A stretch of 64,000 nt of DNA from the IMG/VR virus record IMGVR_UViG_3300037189_011739, positions 1 to 64,000 of that record; one strand, written 5' to 3'. Below the pieces are notes generated by a model. It made no database searches, was not told where the DNA came from, and saw nothing but the letters and a program-made list of their open reading frames with translations. This document shows, piece by piece, positions 18,801 through 26,872 of this stretch. The stretch comes from a virus. Numbering within the stretch: the stretch's first letter is position 1; each line of letters opens with the position of its first letter. Made by a program: the position numbers and the translations under genes.

Positions 18801-20342
18801 TGTATCAGCAACAATCGTACTAACATAAAGACTATTCCACTTATAATTAATGCTCCCAATATTATAAGTTGTAGTTGCCGATGGTGTGATAGTACCACCA
18901 AAGGTAGAAGTACTAGAAACATTTAATGTTTGAGTTGTTGTAATTCCGGAAACATTTAAACTTCTAGCAGTTAATTGAGTCGTCGTTGTAATTCCAAGAG
19001 TACTAATTCCAGATGAAATGATATTTGCAAGAGATGAATTTGTACTTGTTAATGTTGTTACAATACCTGCATTATAATAAACATCAGAACCATTTAAAGT
19101 AGTAATATTTCCAGTCGTATAAGTAACTGCTGTTCCAGTTAAAGCAGTTATTGTTCCATTTGTAGAATTAAATGTGGTAATTGTGCCAACACCAGAACTA
19201 ATCTGCCCTTTGAATGTAGATCCGGTAATAATACCAGTAAAATTAGCACTTGTGCCATTAATATCAAATAGACTAGAAACACCAACAACATTTAAATTTT
19301 GAGTTGTTGTTTGTCCTGTTACTGTTAAACTTACTGCAGATACTGCTGTTCCTACATTTAAGTTTTTGGCAATTCCAACTCCACCAGATATAATTAATGC
19401 ACCAGATGTTGCATTTGTGGAATCTACAGAAGAACTAAAAGTGGAAATTCCAGTTACATAAAGTTTATTTAATGTGGCAATTCCAGTAATTCTAGTATCA
19501 CCCGCAACATCTAAAAGATAAGTTGGTAATGTACTTCCAATACCAACACGATTATTGATTGGATCATATACAAAATTTACAGCACCATCAACCAATCCAG
19601 CAGAATTGTGATACTGAATTTGAGTGTAAGTTCCACCAGCTCCTGCTTTAATTGAACCTTGACTGGTCCATACTAATGAACCAAGTGCATTTTTGACTAG
19701 TATCTGTTGAGTTATTCCTGGATTATTTGCATAATCATAAATGGTTCCAGTTAGTCTTAAATCTCCAACAATATGAAGTTTTGCTGTTGGATTTGTAGTT
19801 CCAATACCAACAGAACCAATCCCTGTCGTTGAAATAACTGTACCACCGACGCCAACATTCAATTGTTTTCCTGCAGTTAGGATTCCGGTGTTAGTATCAT
19901 AGGTTAAATCAACTGAAGAGGAAAACTCATTATTGCTATTAAAAATTAATTCTTTATTATTTCCTGGAGCAAAGACAGTAATTGTTGAGATTGTGCCTGG
20001 ATTTCCATAAGAATCCAAATACCCAGAAGCACTAATCGCAGCACCAACAAAATTAAGCTGAGTTATGCTACTAACTCCTCCAGGTGGAACTAGGAGTCCT
20101 TCATTGTAAACACTAATAGCACCTGGAATTAAACCACCACCAACAGGAACCCAATATCTTTTTCCGGGATATCCAACAATAGATACTGATTGATATTGTA
20201 CTCCAACAGGAAGTATTTCCCCAGAAACAATTGGATCGCCAAGATTTGGTTCTGCTTGATCTAATGAAAGATAACTGTATCTGTCAGAAGTTAATCCAGA
20301 TTGTGGAATTCTTTGTACTCTTCCGCTTAAATACTTTGCCAT
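15822..20342 (-). CDS. Large tail fibre with C-terminal S74 chaperone
   Basis: The 1506-residue protein begins MAKYLSGRVQ, like the fibre at 1-1365. It contains G-I-G-T-T fibre turns, a few 15-residue repeat units (near 19040-19165), three 79-residue repeats (SFDG, VDAKGRI; 17880-18590) and long S/T/N-rich beta segments. The last 100 residues form an S74 chaperone: SDQRLKNNITP, AGVIAQEIQKVLPQA, then a K/E-rich helix. S74 domains are auto-cleaved after guiding trimer folding. It is the third gene of the second fibre cassette. Which fibre of the virion it forms is unknown. Confidence 0.87.
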   Translation of the reverse strand: MAKYLSGRVQRIPQSGLTSDRYSYLSLDQAEPNLGDPIVSGEILPVGVQYQSVSIVGYPGKRYWVPVGGGLIPGAISVYNEGLLVPPGGVSSITQLNFVGAAISASGYLDSYGNPGTISTITVFAPGNNKELIFNSNNEFSSSVDLTYDTNTGILTAGKQLNVGVGGTVISTTGIGSVGIGTTNPTAKLHIVGDLRLTGTIYDYANNPGITQQILVKNALGSLVWTSQGSIKAGAGGTYTQIQYHNSAGLVDGAVNFVYDPINNRVGIGSTLPTYLLDVAGDTRITGIATLNKLYVTGISTFSSSVDSTNATSGALIISGGVGIAKNLNVGTAVSAVSLTVTGQTTTQNLNVVGVSSLFDINGTSANFTGIITGSTFKGQISSGVGTITTFNSTNGTITALTGTAVTYTTGNITTLNGSDVYYNAGIVTTLTSTNSSLANIISSGISTLGITTTTQLTARSLNVSGITTTQTLNVSSTSTFGGTITPSATTTYNIGSINYKWNSLYVSTIVADTITGNTNTATSVIGGYADITSSYVSGISTTQSLIVTGNSSLGIATATSLSSQSLSVVGVVTATTFKGALNGNADTATKLSTGRTIAITGDLAYTSPSFDGTTNVTAIGTLATTGVTSTTYGSTTTIPQIAVDAKGRIISASSVSVNFSSQTVASADKLTTGRTIAITGDLTYTSPSFDGTANITATSTLANTGVSANTYGSTTTIPQIVVDAKGRITSASSVGVNFTAATVAQADKLTTGRTIAITGDLTYTSPSFDGSSNVTATGTLASTGVSANTYGSGSQVPVFAVDSKGRITSVTNTSITGINASSVAAAGSNTQIQFNDSNVFAGNANLTFNKLTNTFATSSITANSITIAGDGSALYGPNSTWAQYLRVGGNGNADTTNASVVTTNGNLHLDAKNGAFATYINYYKGTSGVNFGNGAGATVGSVDSSGNSSFRTIASTVATGTAPLTVASTTQVSNLNSNYLNGITATQFFNNMGNNHSTRTDFNASTNFGFNYIQGTTNGPGIPSAIQYYNLSIGLGNDYAYSLYAMEFAIPRASIGGNPYPSVRFREGGTWGSWSKIYAGYADSAGSSTNATTTTNLSGGSVAATTGTFSNYLRTLEQVRATGWYGTPTGSSYTGLAVEMGMSAGQGYVICYNRDTSAYGTLNLQATGSAGISIPASGTTITVTGSISVSGSVAGTNITSGGNVTGSSASCSGNAATATNLSTGRTNWSTNGTISAVVGQLSWKNYGNSHTIFDASASTSPDGGAVNNTNSQVAWSSTYPTLMGWNGANTYGVRVDSARIADTVTSLVSLTVNQTSYSCTNPITTATGNTINIASTSNAYGTKYVQSTAPASPCDGDVWYDTSGATATGSIDAIGSANQVLYKNASNLTTGSNNLIFDGTNLSVYGDITAYYTSDQRLKNNITPISNSLNKVLAISGNIFDWDKKSGKTGSEAGVIAQEIQKVLPQAVITRDNGYLAVKYDQIIPLLIEAIKDLKEEINEMKKSK
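17880..18590 (-). repeat. Three tandem 237-bp repeats in the 1506-residue fibre
   Basis: The segment GRTIAITGDL, TSPSFDG, (V/I)TATxTL, GV-(S)-ANTYGS and V-DAKGRI recurs at an exact 237-bp period (79 residues); the marker gttaatttat falls at 18091 and 18328 and its diverged form at 18565. The DNA of the copies is very similar, which points to recent in-frame duplication. Confidence 0.8.
19040..19165 (-). repeat. 15-residue fibre repeat units in the 1506-residue fibre
   Basis: Two to three units (TALTGTAVTYTTGNIT, TLNGSDVYYNAGIVT) match the family that fills positions 1-1165, placing the same module in a third fibre gene. Confidence 0.65.
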
Positions 20343-20344
20343 TA

Positions 20345-21007
20345 TTATACTGTACTATTTTCCAAAATACTACAAACAAATTCCATTTGAAGTGGTGCAA
20401 CTAATCCCCCACTCACATAAGTATGTGCTATTCCTGCAATTACACCACTATTTGTAGTAAAGGTGAGGGATGTCCCAACGCTTCCAGTAATTCCACTCAC
20501 AACAAAAGATGCTTGTGGTGATGGATAGATTGTTGTCGTGACTCCACTAGTTCCACTACAAGTAAATCCAAGACCACTCATTGTAATTTCGTCCCCAACA
20601 ATAAAATTATGAGGACTGATTGTAGTAACTGTCGTAATGCCAGTCGTATTATCGTATTTACAGTTAGTAACAGAAACAATACCTGATTGAGTACCAGAAA
20701 TGACAATTGAATCCGAAATTAAAGCAGTTCTTTCTAATACCATTCTGCCATCAATTATTATCAAACTATCATTCGGTAAAATTGCTCCTCCTTTAATAAC
20801 TCTATTGTTTCTTACATTTCCAGTTTTAATTGTTGTTCTGCGATGAGTAAATGTAAATCTTGGATAAGTTGTAATTCCAGCAACATTTGATGCCTGGGCA
20901 TAAAGCAAAATTGCCGATACTCCCACTGGAGTTGTATATACTACTTGCTCTCCTGGTGCAACTGGAACCGCAAAGGTAAGGAACTTATTAAGTGGTGCAA
21001 CTGCCAT
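20345..21007 (-). CDS. Beta-rich virion protein, long paralogue of 1373-1714
   Basis: The 220-residue protein has the same N- and C-terminal parts as the 113-residue protein at 1373-1714, with an extra module of about 85 residues (TTVTTISPHNFIVGDEIT through SGVIAGIAHTYVSGG) inserted before the end. That module also occurs in the 618-residue fibre. It lies 3 bases after the 1142-residue fibre and 2 bases before the S74 fibre. Probable virion connector or decoration protein; function unknown. Confidence 0.7.
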   Translation of the reverse strand: MAVAPLNKFLTFAVPVAPGEQVVYTTPVGVSAILLYAQASNVAGITTYPRFTFTHRRTTIKTGNVRNNRVIKGGAILPNDSLIIIDGRMVLERTALISDSIVISGTQSGIVSVTNCKYDNTTGITTVTTISPHNFIVGDEITMSGLGFTCSGTSGVTTTIYPSPQASFVVSGITGSVGTSLTFTTNSGVIAGIAHTYVSGGLVAPLQMEFVCSILENSTV

Positions 21008-21010
21008 TTC

Positions 21011-24000
21011 TTATCTCAACGCAAGAATTAAAGGTGTAACTTCTGCTTGTATCGCTCTACTGAAATCTCTACCACGAATTGTATTGGTAGTTTGATCTAT
21101 AATAATTCCTTTTCCGATTTCAAAATCTCCTTTTTGATTGGTGCTGGTATATGGTATTTGGGCACCATTACGAGCAACAACTTGATTTTCTGCAATTGGA
21201 ACACCACCCTTTTGGGGTGTTGCTGTATTTATATCTGTTCCAGTACCAATATATTCAAATGAATGACCACTAGTAAGAATACGACTAATTCTATACATTC
21301 TAACTGTTGTTCCAATTCCAATATTAAATGGAACAAACTCATTAAATGTAACTGTTGCAATTCCAGTATTCGTTGATGTTGCAGTATTTACTGTATAATA
21401 TATTGGAGACATATTTGCAATATAATCACTTGTACTTTGAACTACTCCATTAATAGCAATTCTTAAAGTTTGTGTTGATAGGTAATTTCTTCCACTATTT
21501 ACAATATCAATTACAGTAATTGCACCAGAATCATTTATAGTTGGGGATACTTCTGCAATAATTCCTTCTGGTCCTAATGGAGAAAGACTATTACCATTTC
21601 CAATATCAACAAGTGTTATGCTTGGTGGAGATGCTGCACTATAACCACTACCACCATTCAGTACAGTTACACTATCCAATTGTTGCATTGGACTTGTAAT
21701 ATAATTTCCGTTTACTGGAATTTGGAACCAAAGTGCTTGACCATCATAAGGAATACGATAATTTAAAGAAGTATCTTTTACATCATTAAAGACAATCGTA
21801 TCTCCACCACCAGTAAATTCCACACCAACATTTGCCGTGAATTCCAAAGCACCAAGACCATCAGCAACCAATCCATAGTTTCCAAATGATGAGTTTGAGT
21901 TAGTTAAATCGCATTGTCCTCCACTTGAGGCATAGATTGCAATATCACAGTTGATAGTAAAAATAGAAACTAATTGGGCATATCCATTATTTGTGACTGA
22001 CACACCAATTCCTGCTTCATTATATTGAGTAAAGGAATCGCAAACCATACATTTAAGATCTGCTCCAATCGTAGAAGCAGTTGCATTATTTCCATCAATC
22101 TTCATACCAATACTTAATGGCATAAAGTTTGTACAATTTCTTATATAAGGAGATCTCCATCTTCCTGATGGACCTTCTGTTGCTGGTCCAGGAGCAATAT
22201 AACCAGATACTGCTATTTTGGATGTATCGGTTGGTGGGAATGCAACTGCTCCACCACCTGGATTGGATTGTCCAGTATCACAAGAAAAATTCATATTTTC
22301 AACCAAACACCCTCTTCTTACGTGGAAGAAATCTTTTCCTAAATTTTGAGGAACAACCGTAACAAGTCTTAAATCTTGACCGCTAATAGCGACATCAGTT
22401 CTCAATCCAATTGGATTATTTTCATAATAAACACCAGGACGAATAATCACAGTGTCTCCTGGTTCTGCAATTGCTGCTGCTGCGCCAATTGTTAATTTTG
22501 CATCTCCTTCTGTTTTTCCGGTATTATCATCGTTTCCATATTTTGTAACCCAGATTGAGTTTCTAGAATCTGCTCCTGCCGGTGCCCAAATTACTTTACC
22601 GTCGGGATAAGTAATATTTGGCGCAGAAGTTGGACCTCCTCCAATAATAGTAGTTACAATTCCAGCACAAGTATAAATTGCGGAAACTACATTTGAACAT
22701 CCGGTTGGACTAACATTACTTCCATTATCTTCTTGGAGAGTCAAATCACGAATTTGACGAATGCTACTTACACCACTTTGATATGATTTTGGCAATAAAG
22801 CATTATTGATAACATATTTGGAAAGTTGGACCGCTGTTGTAATTGCAACAATCGTAGCATCTTTAATTGAATAACCATTTACATCATTTCCGGTAATATG
22901 AATGAGTGATGGTCCATTATAATAAGATAATCCAGCACCTACAGATTGTGAATTCCCACCTTTAGTAATATCAAGAGTGATTGCCTTTAAAATTTGTTTA
23001 ATATCGTTTCTGCAAGTAGAAACTCCACCAACACCAGGAACTTGAAATGCCGGACTTTTATAATCAGTACTCGTAAGAAATCCGATTGCTTCATTTGCAA
23101 TAAAATCAAGATTCAAACGAATCATATTTGCAGCATCAAAGAATCTTCCTCCTATGATTTGCCCAGTACTTCCAATGCCAACAGTAGTTAATACTGCTCT
23201 TGGATTTTGATAAAAGTTTGTAACATATCCAACATTATTATTAGAATCAAATATTGCTTCACGAATTCTAATATCTTTTGCTAAATCAATATCTCTTGAT
23301 GGATTTGTAGTTCCAATACCAACAGAACCAATCCCTGTCGTTGAAATAACTGTACCACCGGCACCAACTTTAAATGTAGAAGATAATACAGTATCTCCAG
23401 TAACATTTAATTTATCTTCAAGTGTTGTAATTCCTTTTGTGTTTAATGTGGAATAAAATACAACTGCACCTTGAGCATTTAGAGTTTGTGATATTTCACC
23501 ATAAGCAGCACTCATAGTTTGAGTGATGGAAGCACTTCCAGCAATATCTAATGCTACTGATGGATTATTTACATTAATGCCAACATTAGACATTCTGTAA
23601 ATGTTATTTGTTCCATTTACATAATCCCAATAATCAGAGACATATACATCAGCAATAGTACTATTTGCTGCACCAACATATGCTTGTATTGGGTCTGTCC
23701 CAACTCCAGAACTACGGCCAGTTTTGAAGTTCAATCCTCTAAATGATTGAACTCCAACTAAAGTCTCATCATTATAGATAAAAATACCTTGAGTGATTGA
23801 TGGTTGAACCGTAGTCCATTTAATTCCTTGAGAATCTTTAGTTAAAAATGATCCAACAACACCCGGAACATTTAAAGAATCGTAAATATCATTACTTATC
23901 TTTACACTTCCACCAACATCTAATTTTTGTTGTGGAATTGTGGAACCTATACCAACATTTCCATAATAGGTGGAGGCACTTCCAACAACACTTGGATCAG

Positions 24001-24439
24001 TTGAAGCAATTCCTATTAGAATCGTCCCACCAACACCAATATTAAATCTTTTAAGTATCGTTGCTGTATTTACGGTGAAACGATCAAATGATACATCACT
24101 TGTAAAATAAACTGGTCCAGCAAAAGTTGCAATTCCACTATTTGTAAATGGACCACTATATTTTATACTTCCATTTACATCCAAAGTGGCTTGAGGATCA
24201 TTTGTTCCTATTCCAAGTCTTGTTAAATATGGATTAAAAATTAAATTATTACTTACATATGGTTGTCTTAATTCTATATTAGTCTCATTCAACATCACAA
24301 AATAGTTAGAAGATGCAGTGGTTGCAATTCCAACTTTAGTTAGATTTGGATATTCTCTTAAATATAAATCTAGATTAACACCAGTTAATTCGGTACTAGT
24401 TGTTAGTCCAGTTATACTATTGAGAAGAAGAGTACTCAT
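21011..24439 (-). CDS. Large beta-helix tail-fibre protein
   Basis: The 1142-residue protein has a long N-terminal part of fibre turns (LGIGTNDPQATLDVNG, VGIGSTIPQQKLDVGG, VGIGTTNPSRDIDL). Its C-terminal 530 residues align with the 618-residue fibre: WVTKYGNDDNTG, ENNPIG, CDLTNSNSSFGNYGLV, GHSFEYIGTG and TPLILALR. The beta-helix part suggests a glycan-binding or depolymerising fibre; no active site can be named. It overlaps the 346-residue gene by ATGA and starts the second fibre cassette. Confidence 0.8.
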   Translation of the reverse strand: MSTLLLNSITGLTTSTELTGVNLDLYLREYPNLTKVGIATTASSNYFVMLNETNIELRQPYVSNNLIFNPYLTRLGIGTNDPQATLDVNGSIKYSGPFTNSGIATFAGPVYFTSDVSFDRFTVNTATILKRFNIGVGGTILIGIASTDPSVVGSASTYYGNVGIGSTIPQQKLDVGGSVKISNDIYDSLNVPGVVGSFLTKDSQGIKWTTVQPSITQGIFIYNDETLVGVQSFRGLNFKTGRSSGVGTDPIQAYVGAANSTIADVYVSDYWDYVNGTNNIYRMSNVGINVNNPSVALDIAGSASITQTMSAAYGEISQTLNAQGAVVFYSTLNTKGITTLEDKLNVTGDTVLSSTFKVGAGGTVISTTGIGSVGIGTTNPSRDIDLAKDIRIREAIFDSNNNVGYVTNFYQNPRAVLTTVGIGSTGQIIGGRFFDAANMIRLNLDFIANEAIGFLTSTDYKSPAFQVPGVGGVSTCRNDIKQILKAITLDITKGGNSQSVGAGLSYYNGPSLIHITGNDVNGYSIKDATIVAITTAVQLSKYVINNALLPKSYQSGVSSIRQIRDLTLQEDNGSNVSPTGCSNVVSAIYTCAGIVTTIIGGGPTSAPNITYPDGKVIWAPAGADSRNSIWVTKYGNDDNTGKTEGDAKLTIGAAAAIAEPGDTVIIRPGVYYENNPIGLRTDVAISGQDLRLVTVVPQNLGKDFFHVRRGCLVENMNFSCDTGQSNPGGGAVAFPPTDTSKIAVSGYIAPGPATEGPSGRWRSPYIRNCTNFMPLSIGMKIDGNNATASTIGADLKCMVCDSFTQYNEAGIGVSVTNNGYAQLVSIFTINCDIAIYASSGGQCDLTNSNSSFGNYGLVADGLGALEFTANVGVEFTGGGDTIVFNDVKDTSLNYRIPYDGQALWFQIPVNGNYITSPMQQLDSVTVLNGGSGYSAASPPSITLVDIGNGNSLSPLGPEGIIAEVSPTINDSGAITVIDIVNSGRNYLSTQTLRIAINGVVQSTSDYIANMSPIYYTVNTATSTNTGIATVTFNEFVPFNIGIGTTVRMYRISRILTSGHSFEYIGTGTDINTATPQKGGVPIAENQVVARNGAQIPYTSTNQKGDFEIGKGIIIDQTTNTIRGRDFSRAIQAEVTPLILALR

Positions 24440-25476
24440 GAGAAATACTGGTTATATGTTGAATTATTTAAAGTGTTTATAATATTATTAATTTGTGTTT
24501 TTCTATCATTAAGTGTGCCTTCGCCAAAAATATATCCATATCTCTGTTTATATAATTTTGTCATTTCAACTTTCATAGAATTTACACCAGACAACAAAGT
24601 GTCTCTGTAATTTCTGATTGATGTAATATTAGATAAAACTACGTTTGCTTGGGAACTATAAGTTGCACAAGATGTTGCACAACTACTTATACCAGAAGAA
24701 ACTATGGTTGGGATAAATACACTTCCAATTCCAGAACTTGCTACAATATAAGTATCTATACCAATTCCTAAAATTGGAGAACCAATATCTGTAACTGTAA
24801 ATGAAGCCCCAGGAAATGCTGTAATAGTAAGCACATCATTAACAGAATATCCCGTGCCACCATTATTTACAATTACATTTGACACAGCACCAGCAGGAGA
24901 AACAGTAATATCTGCTTTTGCTGAATTTCCAGTACCACCAACCAATGATTGATTATAATAGTTAGAAGAGATAAAACCAGAACCAGGATTATTTACAATT
25001 AACTCTAAAATTGAATTTGATGTTGAACCAACAATCACTGTATTATTTGCATATCCACTATTAAATGATGTGGATCCGTCAGTTCCTTCTAGAGGTTTAT
25101 TTGGTGCTATTCCATAATAATTAGTATTTTCCGCATTAATACGATGTGCCTTTGCATTTTCATAATAATAAGTATCACCAACAACAATAGTTACAGTTGT
25201 AGTTCCTGTTCCAGGAGGAGCAACAGGAACAGTAACTAGTGCTGTTGTTCCACACCCACAAGCAAATGCATCATTTGAAATAATAGAAAGATTGTAGATT
25301 TCATTATTCAAATCAACAGTTAATTGTGCAATTTGTTCATCTACCTGTGCAGTTGGTGATTTAAGTTCATCAATAGATGCTTGCAATGGAAGTTTCAAAT
25401 CTTCAATAGAAGAAATTTGTTTATTCAACGAATCTAATTTTGAATTGAATTCATTAATAATATTTTGTTTGGACAT
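24436..25476 (-). CDS. Virion structural protein with N-terminal coiled coil
   Basis: The 346-residue protein has a coiled-coil N-terminus (residues 1-65), a Cys-containing turn (ACGCG), then beta segments such as GTGNSAKADI and NNGGTGYSVNDVLTI. The GGTGY-S-x-x-D motif also appears in the gp5-like protein and in fibres here. It is embedded in the baseplate-fibre operon with one base shared with the upstream gene. Probably a baseplate-fibre connector; family not recognised. Confidence 0.65.
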   Translation of the reverse strand: MSKQNIINEFNSKLDSLNKQISSIEDLKLPLQASIDELKSPTAQVDEQIAQLTVDLNNEIYNLSIISNDAFACGCGTTALVTVPVAPPGTGTTTVTIVVGDTYYYENAKAHRINAENTNYYGIAPNKPLEGTDGSTSFNSGYANNTVIVGSTSNSILELIVNNPGSGFISSNYYNQSLVGGTGNSAKADITVSPAGAVSNVIVNNGGTGYSVNDVLTITAFPGASFTVTDIGSPILGIGIDTYIVASSGIGSVFIPTIVSSGISSCATSCATYSSQANVVLSNITSIRNYRDTLLSGVNSMKVEMTKLYKQRYGYIFGEGTLNDRKTQINNIINTLNNSTYNQYFS

Positions 25477-26291
25477 TATTTCTCAACCTCTTTCTGTTCT
25501 ATAACTAATTTATCAACATCAAGTCTTTCTGCATAAACAACATAACTACAATCAATTGGACCACCAGAATTATTCATAACAGTAATTTTAGAAACATCCA
25601 TACTTTTCACAAAAAGTTCTTGATAAACTTTATGTGGAGTAAGATTGACTGTAATACTTCCTGGATGTACTAATCCATTCCAATATTCTGGGAGTTTGAT
25701 TGTGTTTTCTCTTTCAAGTCTTCCACGATAATATACGCCAATTTCTGGTCCTTCCAAACAAGCGTGTACTAATCTATAACCTTCTTTATTTGGATGTGGA
25801 ATATTAAATTGTTTAAATGGAGCAGCAACATTAGCAAAATTACCAAAATTTGAATAAATGGAATCGCACCAAATAAGATCAGTGACATTCAAATTGCCAG
25901 TAATAGTTTTATTTTCAGTGGTGATATGAAATCCTTCATTGACTTTAAGAGCAGCAGATATATCTGTTGCTATTTTCAAAGAAAGTCCAAGTTTTTTAGA
26001 AACACCAAAAGTATTCGTATCTCCTATATGATTTGTCTGTCCAACGTTATTGGTAATTCCAAGAACATTTAATGAATTTGGAATAGACCCAACTCCAGGA
26101 ATTGCAATTGGGGGGCCAATCGTAACTGTACCCAAATCAATTCCAGTTGGAAATGATGCTCCAAAATATGAAACACCACAATTTACAAGTGTTCCTGATT
26201 TTAGTCCCAATATTTCACCAAGAGATGCTACGGAAGTATCAAAATCTCCAATTATAACTTTTGATGATTGTATTAGAGGAATATTAGACAT
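25476..26291 (-). CDS. Virion structural protein with conserved C-terminal domain
   Basis: The 271-residue protein ends in a domain containing HPNKEGYRLVHACLEGPE, GVYYRGRL, LPEYWNGLV and TVNLTPH, which I recognise from C-termini of many cyanophage structural proteins, where it replaces or resembles the S74 chaperone. The N-terminal 150 residues have fibre-like TNTFGVSKKLG turns. It is probably a short fibre or baseplate component. Confidence 0.7.
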   Translation of the reverse strand: MSNIPLIQSSKVIIGDFDTSVASLGEILGLKSGTLVNCGVSYFGASFPTGIDLGTVTIGPPIAIPGVGSIPNSLNVLGITNNVGQTNHIGDTNTFGVSKKLGLSLKIATDISAALKVNEGFHITTENKTITGNLNVTDLIWCDSIYSNFGNFANVAAPFKQFNIPHPNKEGYRLVHACLEGPEIGVYYRGRLERENTIKLPEYWNGLVHPGSITVNLTPHKVYQELFVKSMDVSKITVMNNSGGPIDCSYVVYAERLDVDKLVIEQKEVEK

Positions 26292-26293
26292 AA

Positions 26294-26872
26294 TTAGAAT
26301 TTAAAAAACATTTTAATTTCATTAATACCGCTTATTATTCTAGATAATAAACTGCCATTCAATAAAGATTCATTACCGGTGGATATATCAGTAGTTACAT
26401 CTCCGTGAAATGTTCCATATGAAGATAAGCAATATAAACTATGATCTGCTGTAATATTTACATTTGTACCTTTCACTGTATTTTGTGGTGCATCAGTTTG
26501 AATAATATGTGGAGATCTGATTGTTACCGAACCTTTTGCGTCAGTGGCATTAATTTGAACATTCTTTCCATTTAAAACAATATCCCCATTAGGCGCTTCT
26601 ATATGAATAGTTCCATTCATATTTTTAATGTAAAAATGTCCAGTGTCTTTATTTGCATCAACACCAGTAGTAAGTTCAATTGATGTATTGGAAACTAATT
26701 TTATCTGTCCTTTTTCATAAATTTGAAGTCCTTGACCTGTTGGCGTATGAATACCATATTCAAGTTTTTCGTGACCAACACTTTTTGTATTTGCAGTGAT
26801 TTCTACTCCACCAAGATATTGGCGAAAATAATCTTCAAGTTCTGCTAATTGCTCTTTTGTAAAGTTACTCAT
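26294..26872 (-). CDS. Baseplate spike needle-like protein (gp5 C-terminal type)
   Basis: I start it at ATG 26872, which overlaps the upstream stop as ATGA; a TTG 6 bases earlier is less likely. The 192-residue product is a series of short beta strands with a rising repeat (GQGLQIYEKGQIKLVSNTS, GTIHIEAPNGDIVLNGKN), the pattern of the triple-stranded beta-helix needle of gp5 and VgrG-type spikes. It is placed directly after the gp5 OB-fold protein, so the T4 gp5 parts appear split between two genes here. Membrane-piercing role inferred. Confidence 0.7.
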   Translation of the reverse strand: MSNFTKEQLAELEDYFRQYLGGVEITANTKSVGHEKLEYGIHTPTGQGLQIYEKGQIKLVSNTSIELTTGVDANKDTGHFYIKNMNGTIHIEAPNGDIVLNGKNVQINATDAKGSVTIRSPHIIQTDAPQNTVKGTNVNITADHSLYCLSSYGTFHGDVTTDISTGNESLLNGSLLSRIISGINEIKMFFKF

